Origin: Actibacterium sp. MT2.3-13A | GTDB lineage: Bacteria > Pseudomonadota > Alphaproteobacteria > Rhodobacterales > Rhodobacteraceae | Direction of reading: 5' to 3' | Length of the DNA stretch: 64,000 nt | NCBI RefSeq assembly: GCF_018139985.1 | Contig: NZ_JAGSOU010000012.1 | Span: 1 to 64,000, forward strand | Part shown: in pieces, positions 53,731-62,730 of the stretch | How the letters are laid out: the number at the start of each line of letters is the position of its first letter | Position numbering within the stretch: position 1 is the first letter of the stretch | Translations under genes and position numbers: made by a program | The notes under the pieces: generated by a model | The model's database searches: none | The model's input: the letters and a program-made list of their open reading frames with translations, nothing else | Told to the model about the DNA's origin: nothing

Positions 53731-54486
53731 ATGGGCCGGGACGATCTCAAGCTGAAAGTGAACCACGCGGCCAGCCGCTGGGCGGCGCGGCTGCGTCCCT
53801 TCTACCGCCGCTTCCCCTATGAGGGGCCGATGGGGTTCTTCAAGGTGGACCCGCGCGGCGCCTATTCGCCGGTCGAGCCGTTCTTCTACAACCGCGTGCC
53901 CAAGGCCGCGAATTCCACCATCACCCACACCCTGCGCCAGCATTCCACCTATCGCCGCCCCTTCGCCAAGGACAGCGACCCCAAGGACCATTTCCTGCGC
54001 CCCTCCTATCTGAATGCCCGCGACGTGGAGCGGCTGGTGGAGGAGGCGTTCAAGTTCACCGTGGTGCGCGACCCCTACGCGCGCACGCTGTCGGCCTTCC
54101 AGGACAAGATCCTCGGCCACAAGCCGCAGGAACGCGCCTTCCGCGACTGGTTCGGCTCGGACGCCACGCCGAGTTTCGCCGATTTCTGTCGCTATCTCGA
54201 CGACGGCAACCTTTACGTCGACATGCACTGGGCGCCGCAGATCGACATCATGCTGCTGCCGCTGGAGATGTTCGATTTCATCGGCCGAGTGGAGACCCTC
54301 GACGCCGATCTCGCCCATGTCGTCGCCACGATCTGGGGGGCGGACGCCTCTCAGGGCATGGTGCAGGCGGGCAAGACCACCGGCGCGCGCGACAAGGTGG
54401 GCGCGGCCTACGGCCCGCAGGAGACCGAGATCGTCAACCGCCTCTTCGCCCGCGATTTCGAGGCCTTCGGGTACGATATGCGCTGA
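53731..54486 (+). CDS. Sulfotransferase family 2 protein
   Basis: The 251-residue protein has the PAPS motifs of the HNK-1/chondroitin sulfotransferase group: the 5'-phosphosulfate-binding RVPKAANSTITHTL near residue 55 and the 3'-phosphate-binding FKFTVVRDPYARTLSAFQDK near residue 107. FIGRVETLDADL near residue 187 follows the family pattern. It has no membrane segment, so it is cytoplasmic. It would transfer sulfate to a carbohydrate or other surface molecule. No polysaccharide genes are adjacent. The ATG at 53731 follows GGAGGCGGGCG. Confidence 0.85.
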   Translation: MGRDDLKLKVNHAASRWAARLRPFYRRFPYEGPMGFFKVDPRGAYSPVEPFFYNRVPKAANSTITHTLRQHSTYRRPFAKDSDPKDHFLRPSYLNARDVERLVEEAFKFTVVRDPYARTLSAFQDKILGHKPQERAFRDWFGSDATPSFADFCRYLDDGNLYVDMHWAPQIDIMLLPLEMFDFIGRVETLDADLAHVVATIWGADASQGMVQAGKTTGARDKVGAAYGPQETEIVNRLFARDFEAFGYDMR

Positions 54487-54591
54487 GCCGCGCGTCGGTT
54501 TCGCGCCATGTTGGGTCGGATGAAACGTGCCTGAGCGCGCGGATTTTGCGTAACTGGGCCCAACGCCCAGTCACAGCAGAGAGTCGCGGCC

Positions 54592-57084
54592 ATGAAAACC
54601 CATGTCAAAGCCCTGGTCGTCGGCGGCGGCGCCGTCGGCACCTCGATCGCCTATCACCTGGCCCGCGCGGGCTGGCCGGATGTGATGCTGTTGGAGCGTG
54701 ACGAACTGACCTCGGGCTCCACCTGGCACGCGGCGGGGCTGTTGCCCTATTTCAACATGTCCTACGCGACGACCCATATCCACGACTACTCGATCCGGTT
54801 TTACAAGACGTTGGAGGAAGAGACCGGCCTCAACGCCGGTTTTGCCGTGGTGGGCAACCTGCGGATGGCCCAAAGCCGGGCGCGCATGGACGAATACATG
54901 CTCTACGCCTCCACGGCCGAGACCTGCGGCGTGCCCTATGAATGGATGACGCCGGACCAGATAAAGGCCCGCTGGCCGCTGCTGCGCACCGAGGATCTGA
55001 AGGGTGCCCTCTATCACCCGACCGACGGCTACATAAACCCCGCCGACGTGACCATGGCCATGGCCAAGGGCGCCCGCCAGCGCGGCGTGACGATCGAGCG
55101 CAAGTGGCAGGTTGACGGCTATGAATGGACCGGCTCCGAGTGGAGGGTCACCTGCACCCGGATGGCCGAGAAGGGCGGCAACCTCGTGCCCACCGGGGAA
55201 CGCGCCGTCATCACCGCCGAACATGTCGTCACCGCCACCGGCAACCACGCCCAGCGCACCGCGCGCCTGCTGGGGATCAAGATCCCCGCGATCCCGGTCG
55301 AACACCAGTTCATCGTGACCGAGCCCGACCCGGCGCTGGTTGAATACCGCAAGGCCGGCAACCCCGAGCACCCGGTGCTGCGCGATGCCGACGCCAAGTG
55401 GTATGTGCGCGAGGAGCGCGGCGGCTGGATCCTCGGGCCCTACGAGCGCGGCGCGCCGGCGCGGTTCGAATACGGCGTGCCCGACAGCTTCCGCGCCGAC
55501 CTCTTCCCCCTCGACCTGGAGCGGATCGAGGAGGAATACATGTCCATGATCCACCGCATCCCCAGCTCGGAAACGGTGGGGCTGAAGGACGATTTCAACG
55601 GTCCGATCTGCTACACCCCCGACGGCAACCCGCTGCTCGGCCCCGCGCCGGGGCTGCGCAACATGTGGCTGGCCGAGGGGTTCAGCTTCGGCATCACCGC
55701 CGCCGGCGGCTCGGGCCATTACCTGGCGCAGCTGATGGTCGAGGGCGAGGCCGGGATCGACATGGCCAGCCTCGATCCCAGACGCTACGGGTCCTGGATG
55801 ACCACCGAATACGCCGCCCGCAAGAACGAGGAGGCGTATGAGCATGTCTACATCCTCCACCACCCCGACGAGGAGCGCCCGGCCTGCCGCCCGCTGCGCA
55901 CCGCGCCCGCCTATGACCGGCAAAAGGCGCGCGGCGCGCAGTTCGGGCAGGTGAACGGCTGGGAGCGGCCGAATTACTATGCGCCCGAAGGCTTCGACGA
56001 CCACGCCGCGCGCAGCTTCCGCCGTGGCGGCTGGTGGCAATACGCGGCGGAGGAGGCCAGGGCGATCCGCGAAGGCGTCGGCCTGATCGACGCCACCGCC
56101 TTCGCCAAGCATGTGGTCAAGGGGCCGGGCGCGACCGCCTTCCTCGACTGGTTCACCTGCAACAGGCTGCCCAAGGTCGGCCGCATCAACCTCACCTACG
56201 CGTTGACCGCCGCGGGAACGGTGCGTAGCGAATACACCATCGTGCGGCTGGACCAGGATGAATATTACATGGTCTCGGCCGGGGCGTGGACCGCCTATGA
56301 CGCCGATTGCCTGCGCAAGGCTGCCGCCGACAAGGCGGGCGAGTTCGGCTATGTCGAGATCCAGGACGTCACCGCCCAGTGGGGCGTTTTCGCCATCGCC
56401 GGGCCGAAAACGCGCGACGTGCTGAAAGAGGTGATCAAGGATGCCGCGCCGGACAGCGCGCTGTCCAACGCGCGCTTCCCCTGGCTCTCGGCCCGCGAGA
56501 TCGAGTTGGGCATGTGCCCGGTGCGCGCCCTCCGCGTCGCCTATACCGGCGAACTGGGCTGGGAGCTGCATCACCCGGTCGAGATGCAGAACTACCTCTT
56601 CGATCTGCTGGAACGGGCAGGCGAAAAGCACGGGCTGAAGCTGGTGGGCGCCCGCGCGCAGAACTGGCTGCGGCAGGAGAAGAGCTACCGCGCCTTCGGC
56701 AATGAACTCGGCCGCGACGCCACACCGCTGGAGGCCGACCTGCCGCGCTTCGTGGACCTCTCCAAAGAGTTCCACGGCAAGCGCGCGATGCAGGACACCG
56801 GCATCCGCGCCAAATGCTGCACCCTGCTGATCGACGGGCCGGAGGACGCCGATCCCTGGGGGCGCGAGGCGCTCTATGACGGCGAGACCCGCGTGGGGCG
56901 CCTGACCTCGGGCGGCTATTCGGTGGCCTTCGGCAGGTCGATCGGCATGGGCTATGTGACGCCCGAACGGGCCGTGCCCGGCACGAAGCTGAAGGTCAGG
57001 ATGTTCGACCGGCTCTGGCCGGCCGAGGTGGTCGAGGACAGTCCCTATGACCCGAAGAACGAGGCGGTCCGCAAGGACGGCTGA
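54592..57084 (+). CDS. FAD-dependent oxidoreductase with C-terminal GcvT domain (dimethylglycine/sarcosine dehydrogenase family)
   Basis: The 830-residue protein has an N-terminal DAO domain: LVVGGGAVGTSIAYHLARAG at residues 8-27 (FAD) and GSTWHAAGLLPYF near residue 41, where the His is the usual site of covalent FAD. The C-terminal half (about 430-830) is a GcvT/aminomethyltransferase fold with GFDDHAARSFRRGGWWQYA near residue 464 and RVAYTGELGWELHHPVE near residue 645, which binds tetrahydrofolate. It should demethylate dimethylglycine, sarcosine or a related methylated amine, passing the C1 unit to folate. A GAGAG motif precedes the ATG. It is monocistronic with its own terminator. Confidence 0.9.
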   Translation: MKTHVKALVVGGGAVGTSIAYHLARAGWPDVMLLERDELTSGSTWHAAGLLPYFNMSYATTHIHDYSIRFYKTLEEETGLNAGFAVVGNLRMAQSRARMDEYMLYASTAETCGVPYEWMTPDQIKARWPLLRTEDLKGALYHPTDGYINPADVTMAMAKGARQRGVTIERKWQVDGYEWTGSEWRVTCTRMAEKGGNLVPTGERAVITAEHVVTATGNHAQRTARLLGIKIPAIPVEHQFIVTEPDPALVEYRKAGNPEHPVLRDADAKWYVREERGGWILGPYERGAPARFEYGVPDSFRADLFPLDLERIEEEYMSMIHRIPSSETVGLKDDFNGPICYTPDGNPLLGPAPGLRNMWLAEGFSFGITAAGGSGHYLAQLMVEGEAGIDMASLDPRRYGSWMTTEYAARKNEEAYEHVYILHHPDEERPACRPLRTAPAYDRQKARGAQFGQVNGWERPNYYAPEGFDDHAARSFRRGGWWQYAAEEARAIREGVGLIDATAFAKHVVKGPGATAFLDWFTCNRLPKVGRINLTYALTAAGTVRSEYTIVRLDQDEYYMVSAGAWTAYDADCLRKAAADKAGEFGYVEIQDVTAQWGVFAIAGPKTRDVLKEVIKDAAPDSALSNARFPWLSAREIELGMCPVRALRVAYTGELGWELHHPVEMQNYLFDLLERAGEKHGLKLVGARAQNWLRQEKSYRAFGNELGRDATPLEADLPRFVDLSKEFHGKRAMQDTGIRAKCCTLLIDGPEDADPWGREALYDGETRVGRLTSGGYSVAFGRSIGMGYVTPERAVPGTKLKVRMFDRLWPAEVVEDSPYDPKNEAVRKDG

Positions 57085-57149
57085 GCGGGGCCCAAAGCTG
57101 CGCCTGCGGTGCAAGACATTCCCCCGGCCCCGCGTGCGCGTGGCCGGGT

Positions 57150-57182
57150 GCCTCCGGCGGGGATATTTGAGGCCAGAAGAAC
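57150..57182 (+). repeat. Dispersed intergenic repeat, copy c
   Basis: GCCTCCGGCGGGGATATTTG, then AGGCCAGAAGAAC, preceded by a CCCGGCC/GGCCGGG hairpin (57125-57148). An inverted copy lies 114 bp downstream. Confidence 0.7.
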
Positions 57183-57189
57183 AAAGCGG

Positions 57190-57223
57190 CCCCTCGCAGC
57201 TGTCTGGGCTGCAAGGGGTTTTC
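57190..57223 (+). terminator. Rho-independent terminator after the dimethylglycine-dehydrogenase-like gene
   Basis: CCCCTCGCAGC (57190-57200) pairs with GCTGCAAGGGG (57208-57218) with one C-A mismatch and a seven-base loop, followed by TTTTC. It sits between the two inverted repeat copies. Confidence 0.85.
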
Positions 57224-57295
57224 TCCTGGCGCGGTCATCGGCGTCCCCGCCTGTACCGCGAGGCCGAGCGTGGCCGGAAAAGGTGAACAATCCCT

Positions 57296-57348
57296 TTCTT
57301 CTGGCCTGAAATATCCCCGCCGGAGGCTTCGGCCGCGCAGCGGCCGAA
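57296..57348 (-). repeat. Dispersed intergenic repeat, copy d, with hairpin
   Basis: Read on the minus strand, GCCTCCGGCGGGGATATTTC then AGGCCAGAAGAA occupies 57327-57296. It is preceded by the perfect hairpin TTCGGCCGC-GCA-GCGGCCGAA (57328-57348). It is the inverse of the copy at 57150 and lies 9 bp past the stop of the CMD-family gene. Confidence 0.7.
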
Positions 57349-57356
57349 ACAGGGGC

Positions 57357-57704
57357 TCAGGCGCCCTTTTCCGCCATCAGTTCGTCAAAACATTCCATCG
57401 CCTTGGCGGCATACATCATGGCCGGGCCGCCGCCCATCTGGATCGACATGGCCAGCACGTCGCCGACCTCTTCGCGGGTAGCGCCGGCGCGGATCAGCGC
57501 CTCCATGTGCAGCACGATGCAGGCCTCGCAGCGCAGTCCGACGGCGATGCCCAGGGCGACGAATTCCTTGGTCTTGAACTCCAGCGGGCCGCTTTCCTTG
57601 ACCGCGCGGGACAGCGTGGCGAAGCCGCGGGCGGCCTCGGGGATCGCCTTGTTCAGGCAGCGCAGTTGGTCCTTTGTCGTTTCGCGTTTTTCGATCCATC
57701 TCAT
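57357..57704 (-). CDS. Carboxymuconolactone-decarboxylase/AhpD-like family protein
   Basis: The 115-residue helical protein has the AhpD-like redox motif CEACIVLH near residue 59: two Cys three apart and a following His. KTKEFVALGIAVGLR near residue 44 and MGGGPAMMYAAKAMECFDEL near the C-terminus match the CMD family. The Cys pair suggests a peroxidase or thiol-redox role rather than decarboxylation. The start at 57704 has AGGAG upstream. It is followed by the repeat and hairpin at 57296-57348. Confidence 0.88.
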   Translation of the reverse strand: MRWIEKRETTKDQLRCLNKAIPEAARGFATLSRAVKESGPLEFKTKEFVALGIAVGLRCEACIVLHMEALIRAGATREEVGDVLAMSIQMGGGPAMMYAAKAMECFDELMAEKGA

Positions 57705-57788
57705 GGCGGTCTCCTGTGGTTTTCCGTGAGAGAGAAACCAGCCCCGCGCCGGCGGGGCCTTGATCCGGGTCAAACCGGCGGCGAAAAG

Positions 57789-58451
57789 TCAGGTTTTCCG
57801 GGCGAGGAAGGTCAGGTTGTTGGCCGGCATCCCGACCGTGCGCACCTCGGTCAGCCTCGCTGCATGCAGCCAGGCCGCGATCTGATCCACGGATTTGTAG
57901 CCGATCCCGGGATCCTGTTCGGTGAGCCGCGCGTGGAAGGCGGCGTCGCTTGCGCTGGCAAAGCCTCCCTTGCGGCGGAACGGGCCGTAGAGGAACAGCA
58001 GCCCGCCGGGGGCGAGGGCGCGGGCGGCCTCGGAGAGGAGGGTCTCGGCCTCGGCCGCGCTGATCAGGTGCAGCAGATTCACGGTGACGATCAGGTCGAA
58101 CGGGCCCAGATCGGCGGCCCAGCCGGGCTGCGCGGCGTCGAGCAGGATCGGCCCGGCCAGATTGTCCGGCGCGCCCTCGGCGGTGGCCCAGGCGCGGATC
58201 GAGTTCAGGTTCTGGGGGGCCAGGTCACTGGGTTGCCAGTCGAGCCCCGGCAGCGCCTCGGCGAAGGCGCGCACATGCTGGCCGGTGCCGCTGGCGAGTT
58301 CCAGCGCACGTCCCCGCGACGGGGCCTCGCGCGTCAGCAGCTCAAGGATCGGCGCGGCGTTGCGCCCGGCCGAGGGGGCGAAGCGGCGCCCGTCGGCGGT
58401 GCTGTCGCCCAGGGCCACGGTGTCGGGCAGGTGCAGCTTGCGTGGGGGCAT
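57789..58451 (-). CDS. DUF938 SAM-dependent methyltransferase-like protein
   Basis: The 220-residue protein has FAPSAGRNAAPILELL near residue 25 and ALELASGTGQHVRAFAEALP near residue 50 (SAM motif I), followed by QPSDLAPQNLNSIRAW. FDLIVTVNLLHLISAAEAETLL near residue 118 and GGLLFLYGPFRRKG near residue 150 complete the DUF938 pattern. The methyl acceptor is unknown. It lies 3 bp after the FAD oxidase gene, so the two share a transcript. Confidence 0.88.
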   Translation of the reverse strand: MPPRKLHLPDTVALGDSTADGRRFAPSAGRNAAPILELLTREAPSRGRALELASGTGQHVRAFAEALPGLDWQPSDLAPQNLNSIRAWATAEGAPDNLAGPILLDAAQPGWAADLGPFDLIVTVNLLHLISAAEAETLLSEAARALAPGGLLFLYGPFRRKGGFASASDAAFHARLTEQDPGIGYKSVDQIAAWLHAARLTEVRTVGMPANNLTFLARKT

Positions 58452-58454
58452 CGG

Positions 58455-59537
58455 TCAGCGGAACCGCGCGGGGTTGAGCCGGCGCGCGATTTCCGTCCCA
58501 AGGTCAGGCGCGCGCCCGGCCAGCACGTCTGCGGCGAGTTGGCTGGCGGCGGGCGAGGTCTGGAACCCGGTGCCGCCCTGGCCCGCATGCCAGAAGAAGG
58601 CGGGCTGTTCCGGGTCGGGGCCGATCACCAGCGCGCGGTCGGGGGCGAAGGTGCGCAGCCCCGCCCAGGAGGTCTCCAGCCGGGTCACCGGCTCGGTCAC
58701 CATTTCCTCATAGCGCGCGAGCCCCTCCGCCAGCACCATGTCGTCGGCCCAGGCGTCATGCGGCTCGGCCGGGTCCTCCTCCGAGGGGGAGACCAGCAGC
58801 TTGCCGGCGTCAGGCCGGGCATACCAGCGCTCGCCGCAGGCAAAGACCATCGGCCAGCTGCTGACGTCGTGGCCGCCCGGCGCGGGCAGGCGCGCCATCG
58901 AGCGGCGCAGGGGGGTGAAGCCCAGCGGCGTGACGCCGGCCAGTTTCGCGATCTCGTCGACCCAGGCGCCGGCGGCGTTGACGAGGATCGCGGCCTCGAA
59001 TGTCTCTCCGGCCGCGGTCTCCACCTGCCAGAGCGCGCCCATGCGGCGGATGGCGGTGACGCGCTGGCGGGTCAGCACCTGGCCGCCGTTGCCGCGCAGA
59101 TCGCGGATGAAGTTCTGCATCAGCAGGTCGGTGTCGATATCCCATGCCGCGTCGTGATGGCCGGCGCGCGCCACCGTTTCGGGGTTGAAGATCGGGATCA
59201 GCGCGCGCGCCTCGTCGATGCCGATCTCGGTCATGCGCATCTCGACCAGATCTTTTTCGAAATCGGCGTCGTCCTCGGCGCGTGCCACGATCATCAGCCC
59301 GCGCGGGCTGAGCACGCCGCCGTGGGCGGTCATGTGGTAGTCTTGGCTCGCCTCGTTCAGCATCACGCCGATCGGGTGGCCATAGGTGATCTCGAACAGC
59401 GCGGCCGAGCGGCCGGAGGCGTGGTAGCCGGTGGCCGGTTCGGCCTCCAGCACCGTCACCTTGCCCAGCGCCGACATGCGGGCGGCCGCCGACAGTCCTG
59501 CGATGCCGCCTCCGATGACGATAATGTCGCCGGTCAT
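58455..59537 (-). CDS. FAD-dependent amine/amino-acid oxidoreductase (DAO family)
   Basis: The 360-residue flavoprotein starts GDIIVIGGGIAGLSAAARMS (residues 3-22), the FAD dinucleotide motif. It has EAEPATGYHASGRSAALFE near residue 35, ILVNAAGAWVDEIAKLAGV near residue 185 and AGQGGTGFQTSPAASQLAADV near residue 325, the DadA/glycine-oxidase pattern. It could oxidise a D-amino acid, glycine or N-methyl amino acid. The start at 59537 overlaps the aldo/keto reductase stop (ATGA). DUF938 follows. Confidence 0.9.
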   Translation of the reverse strand: MTGDIIVIGGGIAGLSAAARMSALGKVTVLEAEPATGYHASGRSAALFEITYGHPIGVMLNEASQDYHMTAHGGVLSPRGLMIVARAEDDADFEKDLVEMRMTEIGIDEARALIPIFNPETVARAGHHDAAWDIDTDLLMQNFIRDLRGNGGQVLTRQRVTAIRRMGALWQVETAAGETFEAAILVNAAGAWVDEIAKLAGVTPLGFTPLRRSMARLPAPGGHDVSSWPMVFACGERWYARPDAGKLLVSPSEEDPAEPHDAWADDMVLAEGLARYEEMVTEPVTRLETSWAGLRTFAPDRALVIGPDPEQPAFFWHAGQGGTGFQTSPAASQLAADVLAGRAPDLGTEIARRLNPARFR

Positions 59538-60475
59538 GCCTCCTCCAGCCGGTCTGTCGCCGGGGCGGGGGTGGGGCTGAGCGCTGTGATGCGGGCGTAG
59601 AGTTCGTCCGGCATCTCGAAGCCGATCGCGGCGAGCGAGGGCTGAAGCTGCTCCAGGTTGCGCGCCGATAGGATCGGCCCGGTCACCGCCGGGTGGCGCG
59701 CGGCCCAGGCCACGGCCAGCGTGGCCGGGCTGACGCCCAGCTCCTGCCCGATGCCGGCCAGCGCGGCGGCGGCCTCGTGCATCCAGCCCAGCCCGTAGCG
59801 CGCCCGGTAATTGTCGTCCTCCAGCAGCCGGCCGCCCTGGCCGGCGGCGTATTTCCCGGTCAGCAACCCGCCGCCCAACGGCGAATAGGGCGTGACGTGG
59901 AAGCCTTCGGAGGCGGCCATGGGCAGGATCTCCACCTCGGCCTGGCGCTTCACGAGGTTGTACATCGGCTGCAGGATGGTGATGGCCAGATCGAAGCGCG
60001 CGGCCACGCAGGCGGCCTTCATGATTTGCCAGGCGGCGTAGTTGGAGACGCCCACATGGGAGATCTTTCCCGCCTGCTTCAGCTCGGCCAGCGCGCCGAA
60101 GCTTTCCTCCAGCGTCGCCTCGCCGTCCCAGCGGTGCAGGTAGAGGATATCGACGTGATCCATGCCCAGCCTCTGGCGGCTTTCGTCGAACTGGCGGGCG
60201 ATGTTTTCGGCGCCGCAGCCGCCCTCCATCCCGCATTTGGTGGCGATGACCAGGCTGTCGCGCTCAGGTCCTGCGAATTCGCCCAGCAGGGTCTCGGAGG
60301 CGCCCGCGTTGTAGACGTGCGCGGTGTCGAAGAAGGTGATGCCGGCGCTCCGGCAGGCGTCGTACATGGCGCGTGACTGCGCGGCGTCGGCGCGCCCGCC
60401 GAACTGCATCGTGCCGAAGGAATAGCGGCTGGCCGGGGTGCCGTTGCGGCTGATGAGGACGGGGGGCTGGGTCAT
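59534..60475 (-). CDS. Aldo/keto reductase
   Basis: The 313-residue AKR has SFGTMQFGGRADAAQSRAMY near residue 19, FFDTAHVYNAGASETLLGEF near residue 46 (Asp, Tyr), VIATKCGMEGG near residue 75 (Lys) and ILYLHRWDGEATLEESFGAL near residue 110 (His). It is an NADPH-dependent carbonyl reductase of unknown substrate. The start at 60475 is chosen from the MTQPPVLISRNG opening; GGAGACCCGC precedes it. It heads the AKR-DAO-DUF938 operon. Confidence 0.88.
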   Translation of the reverse strand: MTQPPVLISRNGTPASRYSFGTMQFGGRADAAQSRAMYDACRSAGITFFDTAHVYNAGASETLLGEFAGPERDSLVIATKCGMEGGCGAENIARQFDESRQRLGMDHVDILYLHRWDGEATLEESFGALAELKQAGKISHVGVSNYAAWQIMKAACVAARFDLAITILQPMYNLVKRQAEVEILPMAASEGFHVTPYSPLGGGLLTGKYAAGQGGRLLEDDNYRARYGLGWMHEAAAALAGIGQELGVSPATLAVAWAARHPAVTGPILSARNLEQLQPSLAAIGFEMPDELYARITALSPTPAPATDRLEEA

Positions 60476-60611
60476 GCGGGTCTCCTTTTCCCCAAGACCT
60501 AACGGGCGGCGCAGCTTCGGGCAAGCAAAGTGGGCCGCGCGTCCCGGCATATCGCCGGGCGCCTGGCCCGCCGGTCCGGGCAGAAGGGGCGCCGGGGCCG
60601 CGGCCATGCCC

Positions 60612-60645
60612 AAGGAAAAGGCCCGGGAGATACCTCCCGGGCCTT
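60612..60645 (-). terminator. Rho-independent terminator of the nucleoside-type ABC operon
   Basis: AAGGCCCGGGAG (60618-60629) and CTCCCGGGCCTT (60634-60645) form a perfect 12-bp stem with a four-base loop. On the minus strand it is followed by TTTTCCTT. It lies 24 bp past the binding-protein stop. Confidence 0.92.
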
Positions 60646-60668
60646 CCTGTCCTTTTGGGGCGCGCCGA

Positions 60669-61739
60669 TTATTGCGGGATATCGCCGGTCAGCCCCTCGA
60701 CGTAAAAATTCATCCCCGCCAGGGTGCCGTCATCGGCCACTTCGCCCTCGGCCAGCCAGGGCGTGCCGTCCTGCTTGTTCAGCGGGCCGGTGAAGGGGTG
60801 ATATGCGCCCGACGCGATTGCGTCTTTCAGCGCCAGCGCTTCGGCCTTCACCTCTTCGGGAACGGCGGAGGAAATCTCGCCGATCTTGACCATGCCCGGG
60901 CCGATGCCGTCCCAGGTGTCGACCGACGCCCAGGTGCCGTCGATCACCGCCTGGGTCCGGGCGATGTAATAGGGCGCCCAGTTGTCGATGATCGAGCTGA
61001 CCCGCGGCAGCGGTGCGTATTCGGCCATGTCCGAGGCCTGGCCGAAGGTGATCACGCCGCCCGCCTTCTCGGCTGCGGCTTGCGGCGCGGAGGAATCGGT
61101 GTGCTGCAGGATCACGTCGGCGCCCTGTTCGATCAGCGCCTGCGCGGCGTCGGCCTCTTTCGCCGGGTCGAACCAGGTATAGGCCCAGATCACCTTGAAC
61201 TGCACGTCCGGGTTCACCTTGCGGGCGTGGATATAGGCCGAATTGATGCCGCGGACGACCTCGGGGATCGGGAAGGAGGCGATATAGCCGACGATGTTCG
61301 ATTTCGTCATGCGGCCCGCGATGGTGCCCTGGACGGCGCGACCTTCGTAGAAGCGGGCCGAATAGGTCGAGACGTTCTCGGCGCGCTTGTAGCCGGTGGC
61401 ATGTTCGAATTTCACGTTCGGGAATTTCTTGGCCACGTTGATGGTGGGGTCCATGTAGCCGAAGGAGGTGGTGAAGATCAGGTCGGCGCCGGACAGCGCC
61501 ATCTGGGTCAGCACGCGCTCGGCGTCCGCCCCTTCGGGCACGTTTTCCTGGTAGATGGTCTCGACCGCGTCGCCGAAATGCTCCTCCACGGCCAGGCGGC
61601 CCTGGTTGTGCTCATAGCTCCAGCCGCCGTCGCCGATCGGCCCGACGTAGACGAAGCCGACCTTGGTGGGCTCGGCCGCGGCCGCCCCGGCAAGGCCCAG
61701 CGCCAGCGCCGCGCCGGCAAGAAGGGTGGTGAGGTTCAT
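60669..61739 (-). CDS. BMP-family ABC transporter substrate-binding protein
   Basis: The 356-residue periplasmic protein has a signal peptide (residues 1-22, ending AAAAE) and the BMP/PnrA fold: KVGFVYVGPIGDGGWSYEHNQ near residue 26, FTTSFGYMDPTINVAKKFPN near residue 90 and FEHATGYKRAENVSTYSARF near residue 111. Members bind nucleosides or purines; some bind other ligands. No lipobox is present. It is the last gene of the operon, with a strong terminator. Confidence 0.92.
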   Translation of the reverse strand: MNLTTLLAGAALALGLAGAAAAEPTKVGFVYVGPIGDGGWSYEHNQGRLAVEEHFGDAVETIYQENVPEGADAERVLTQMALSGADLIFTTSFGYMDPTINVAKKFPNVKFEHATGYKRAENVSTYSARFYEGRAVQGTIAGRMTKSNIVGYIASFPIPEVVRGINSAYIHARKVNPDVQFKVIWAYTWFDPAKEADAAQALIEQGADVILQHTDSSAPQAAAEKAGGVITFGQASDMAEYAPLPRVSSIIDNWAPYYIARTQAVIDGTWASVDTWDGIGPGMVKIGEISSAVPEEVKAEALALKDAIASGAYHPFTGPLNKQDGTPWLAEGEVADDGTLAGMNFYVEGLTGDIPQ

Positions 61740-61794
61740 GAAAATGTCTCCCAGGTTGAATGCGGGCGCAACCGCCCGCGGTTGGCAGCTGCCC

Positions 61795-62730
61795 CTAGTT
61801 CGAGGCGTGAAAGACGCGGCCCAGAGAGGCCGGCGCGTTCAGCGCCGCGCGCGCGCGTCCGGCGGACATGACCACCAGCACGAGGATGGTGATCAGATAG
61901 GGACTCATCGACAGGACCTCGACCGGGATCGCCGCGCCGGCGGCCTGGAGGTTCAGTTGCAGCACGGTGATCCCGCCGAACAGATAGGCGCCCAGCAGCA
62001 CCCGCCAGGCCCGCCACGAGGCGAAGACCACGATCGCCAGCGCGATCCAGCCCGCGCCTGCGGTCATGCCCTCGGTCCATTGCGGCACGCGCACGAGGCT
62101 CAGATAGGCGCCGCCCAGCCCCGCGCAGGCCCCGCCGAAGGCGATCGCCGTCAGCCGGATGCGGATCACCTTGTAGCCCAGCGCATGCGCCGCCTCGTGG
62201 TTCTCGCCCACCGCGCGCAGGATCAACCCGGCGCGGCTGTATTTCAGCAGCATCCAGACCCCGGCCACCAGCGCCAGCGACAGGTAGACCATCAGGTCAT
62301 GCGAGAACACGATCCGCCCCAGCACCGGCAGGTCCGACAGAAGGGGGATTTCCAGCCGCGGCGTGGCGGGGGCCTTGATGCCCACATAGCTTTGCCCGAT
62401 CAGCGCCGACAGCCCCAGCCCGAACAGGGTCAGCCCCAGGCCGGTCGCCACCTGGTTCGACATCAGGTATTGCGTCAGCAGCCCGAACAGCAGCGCCAGC
62501 GCCGCCCCGCCCAGCGCGGCGCAGACGAAGCCCAGCGCCGGGCTTCCGGTCTCGACCGCGACGACGAAGCCGCAGACTGCGCCGGTGATCATCATCCCCT
62601 CGACCCCGAGGTTCAGAACGCCCGATTTCTCCACGACCAGCTCGCCGATCGCGGCCAGCAGGATCGGCGTCGCCGCAACCATCAGAGAGGCGACCAGAAG
62701 GACGGGGTTGATTGCCGACAGGTCCATCAC
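61795..62730 (-). CDS. Nucleoside-type ABC transporter permease
   Basis: The 311-residue permease has eight to ten helices of the BPD_transp_2 (RbsC/NupQ) type, with KSGVLNLGVEGMMITGAVCGF near residue 35 and LKYSRAGLILRAVGENHEAA near residue 166. The latter is the cytoplasmic loop that meets the ATPase. Its start overlaps the stop of the companion permease (ATGA), and a 55-bp gap separates it from the BMP gene. Confidence 0.92.
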   Translation of the reverse strand: MMDLSAINPVLLVASLMVAATPILLAAIGELVVEKSGVLNLGVEGMMITGAVCGFVVAVETGSPALGFVCAALGGAALALLFGLLTQYLMSNQVATGLGLTLFGLGLSALIGQSYVGIKAPATPRLEIPLLSDLPVLGRIVFSHDLMVYLSLALVAGVWMLLKYSRAGLILRAVGENHEAAHALGYKVIRIRLTAIAFGGACAGLGGAYLSLVRVPQWTEGMTAGAGWIALAIVVFASWRAWRVLLGAYLFGGITVLQLNLQAAGAAIPVEVLSMSPYLITILVLVVMSAGRARAALNAPASLGRVFHASN

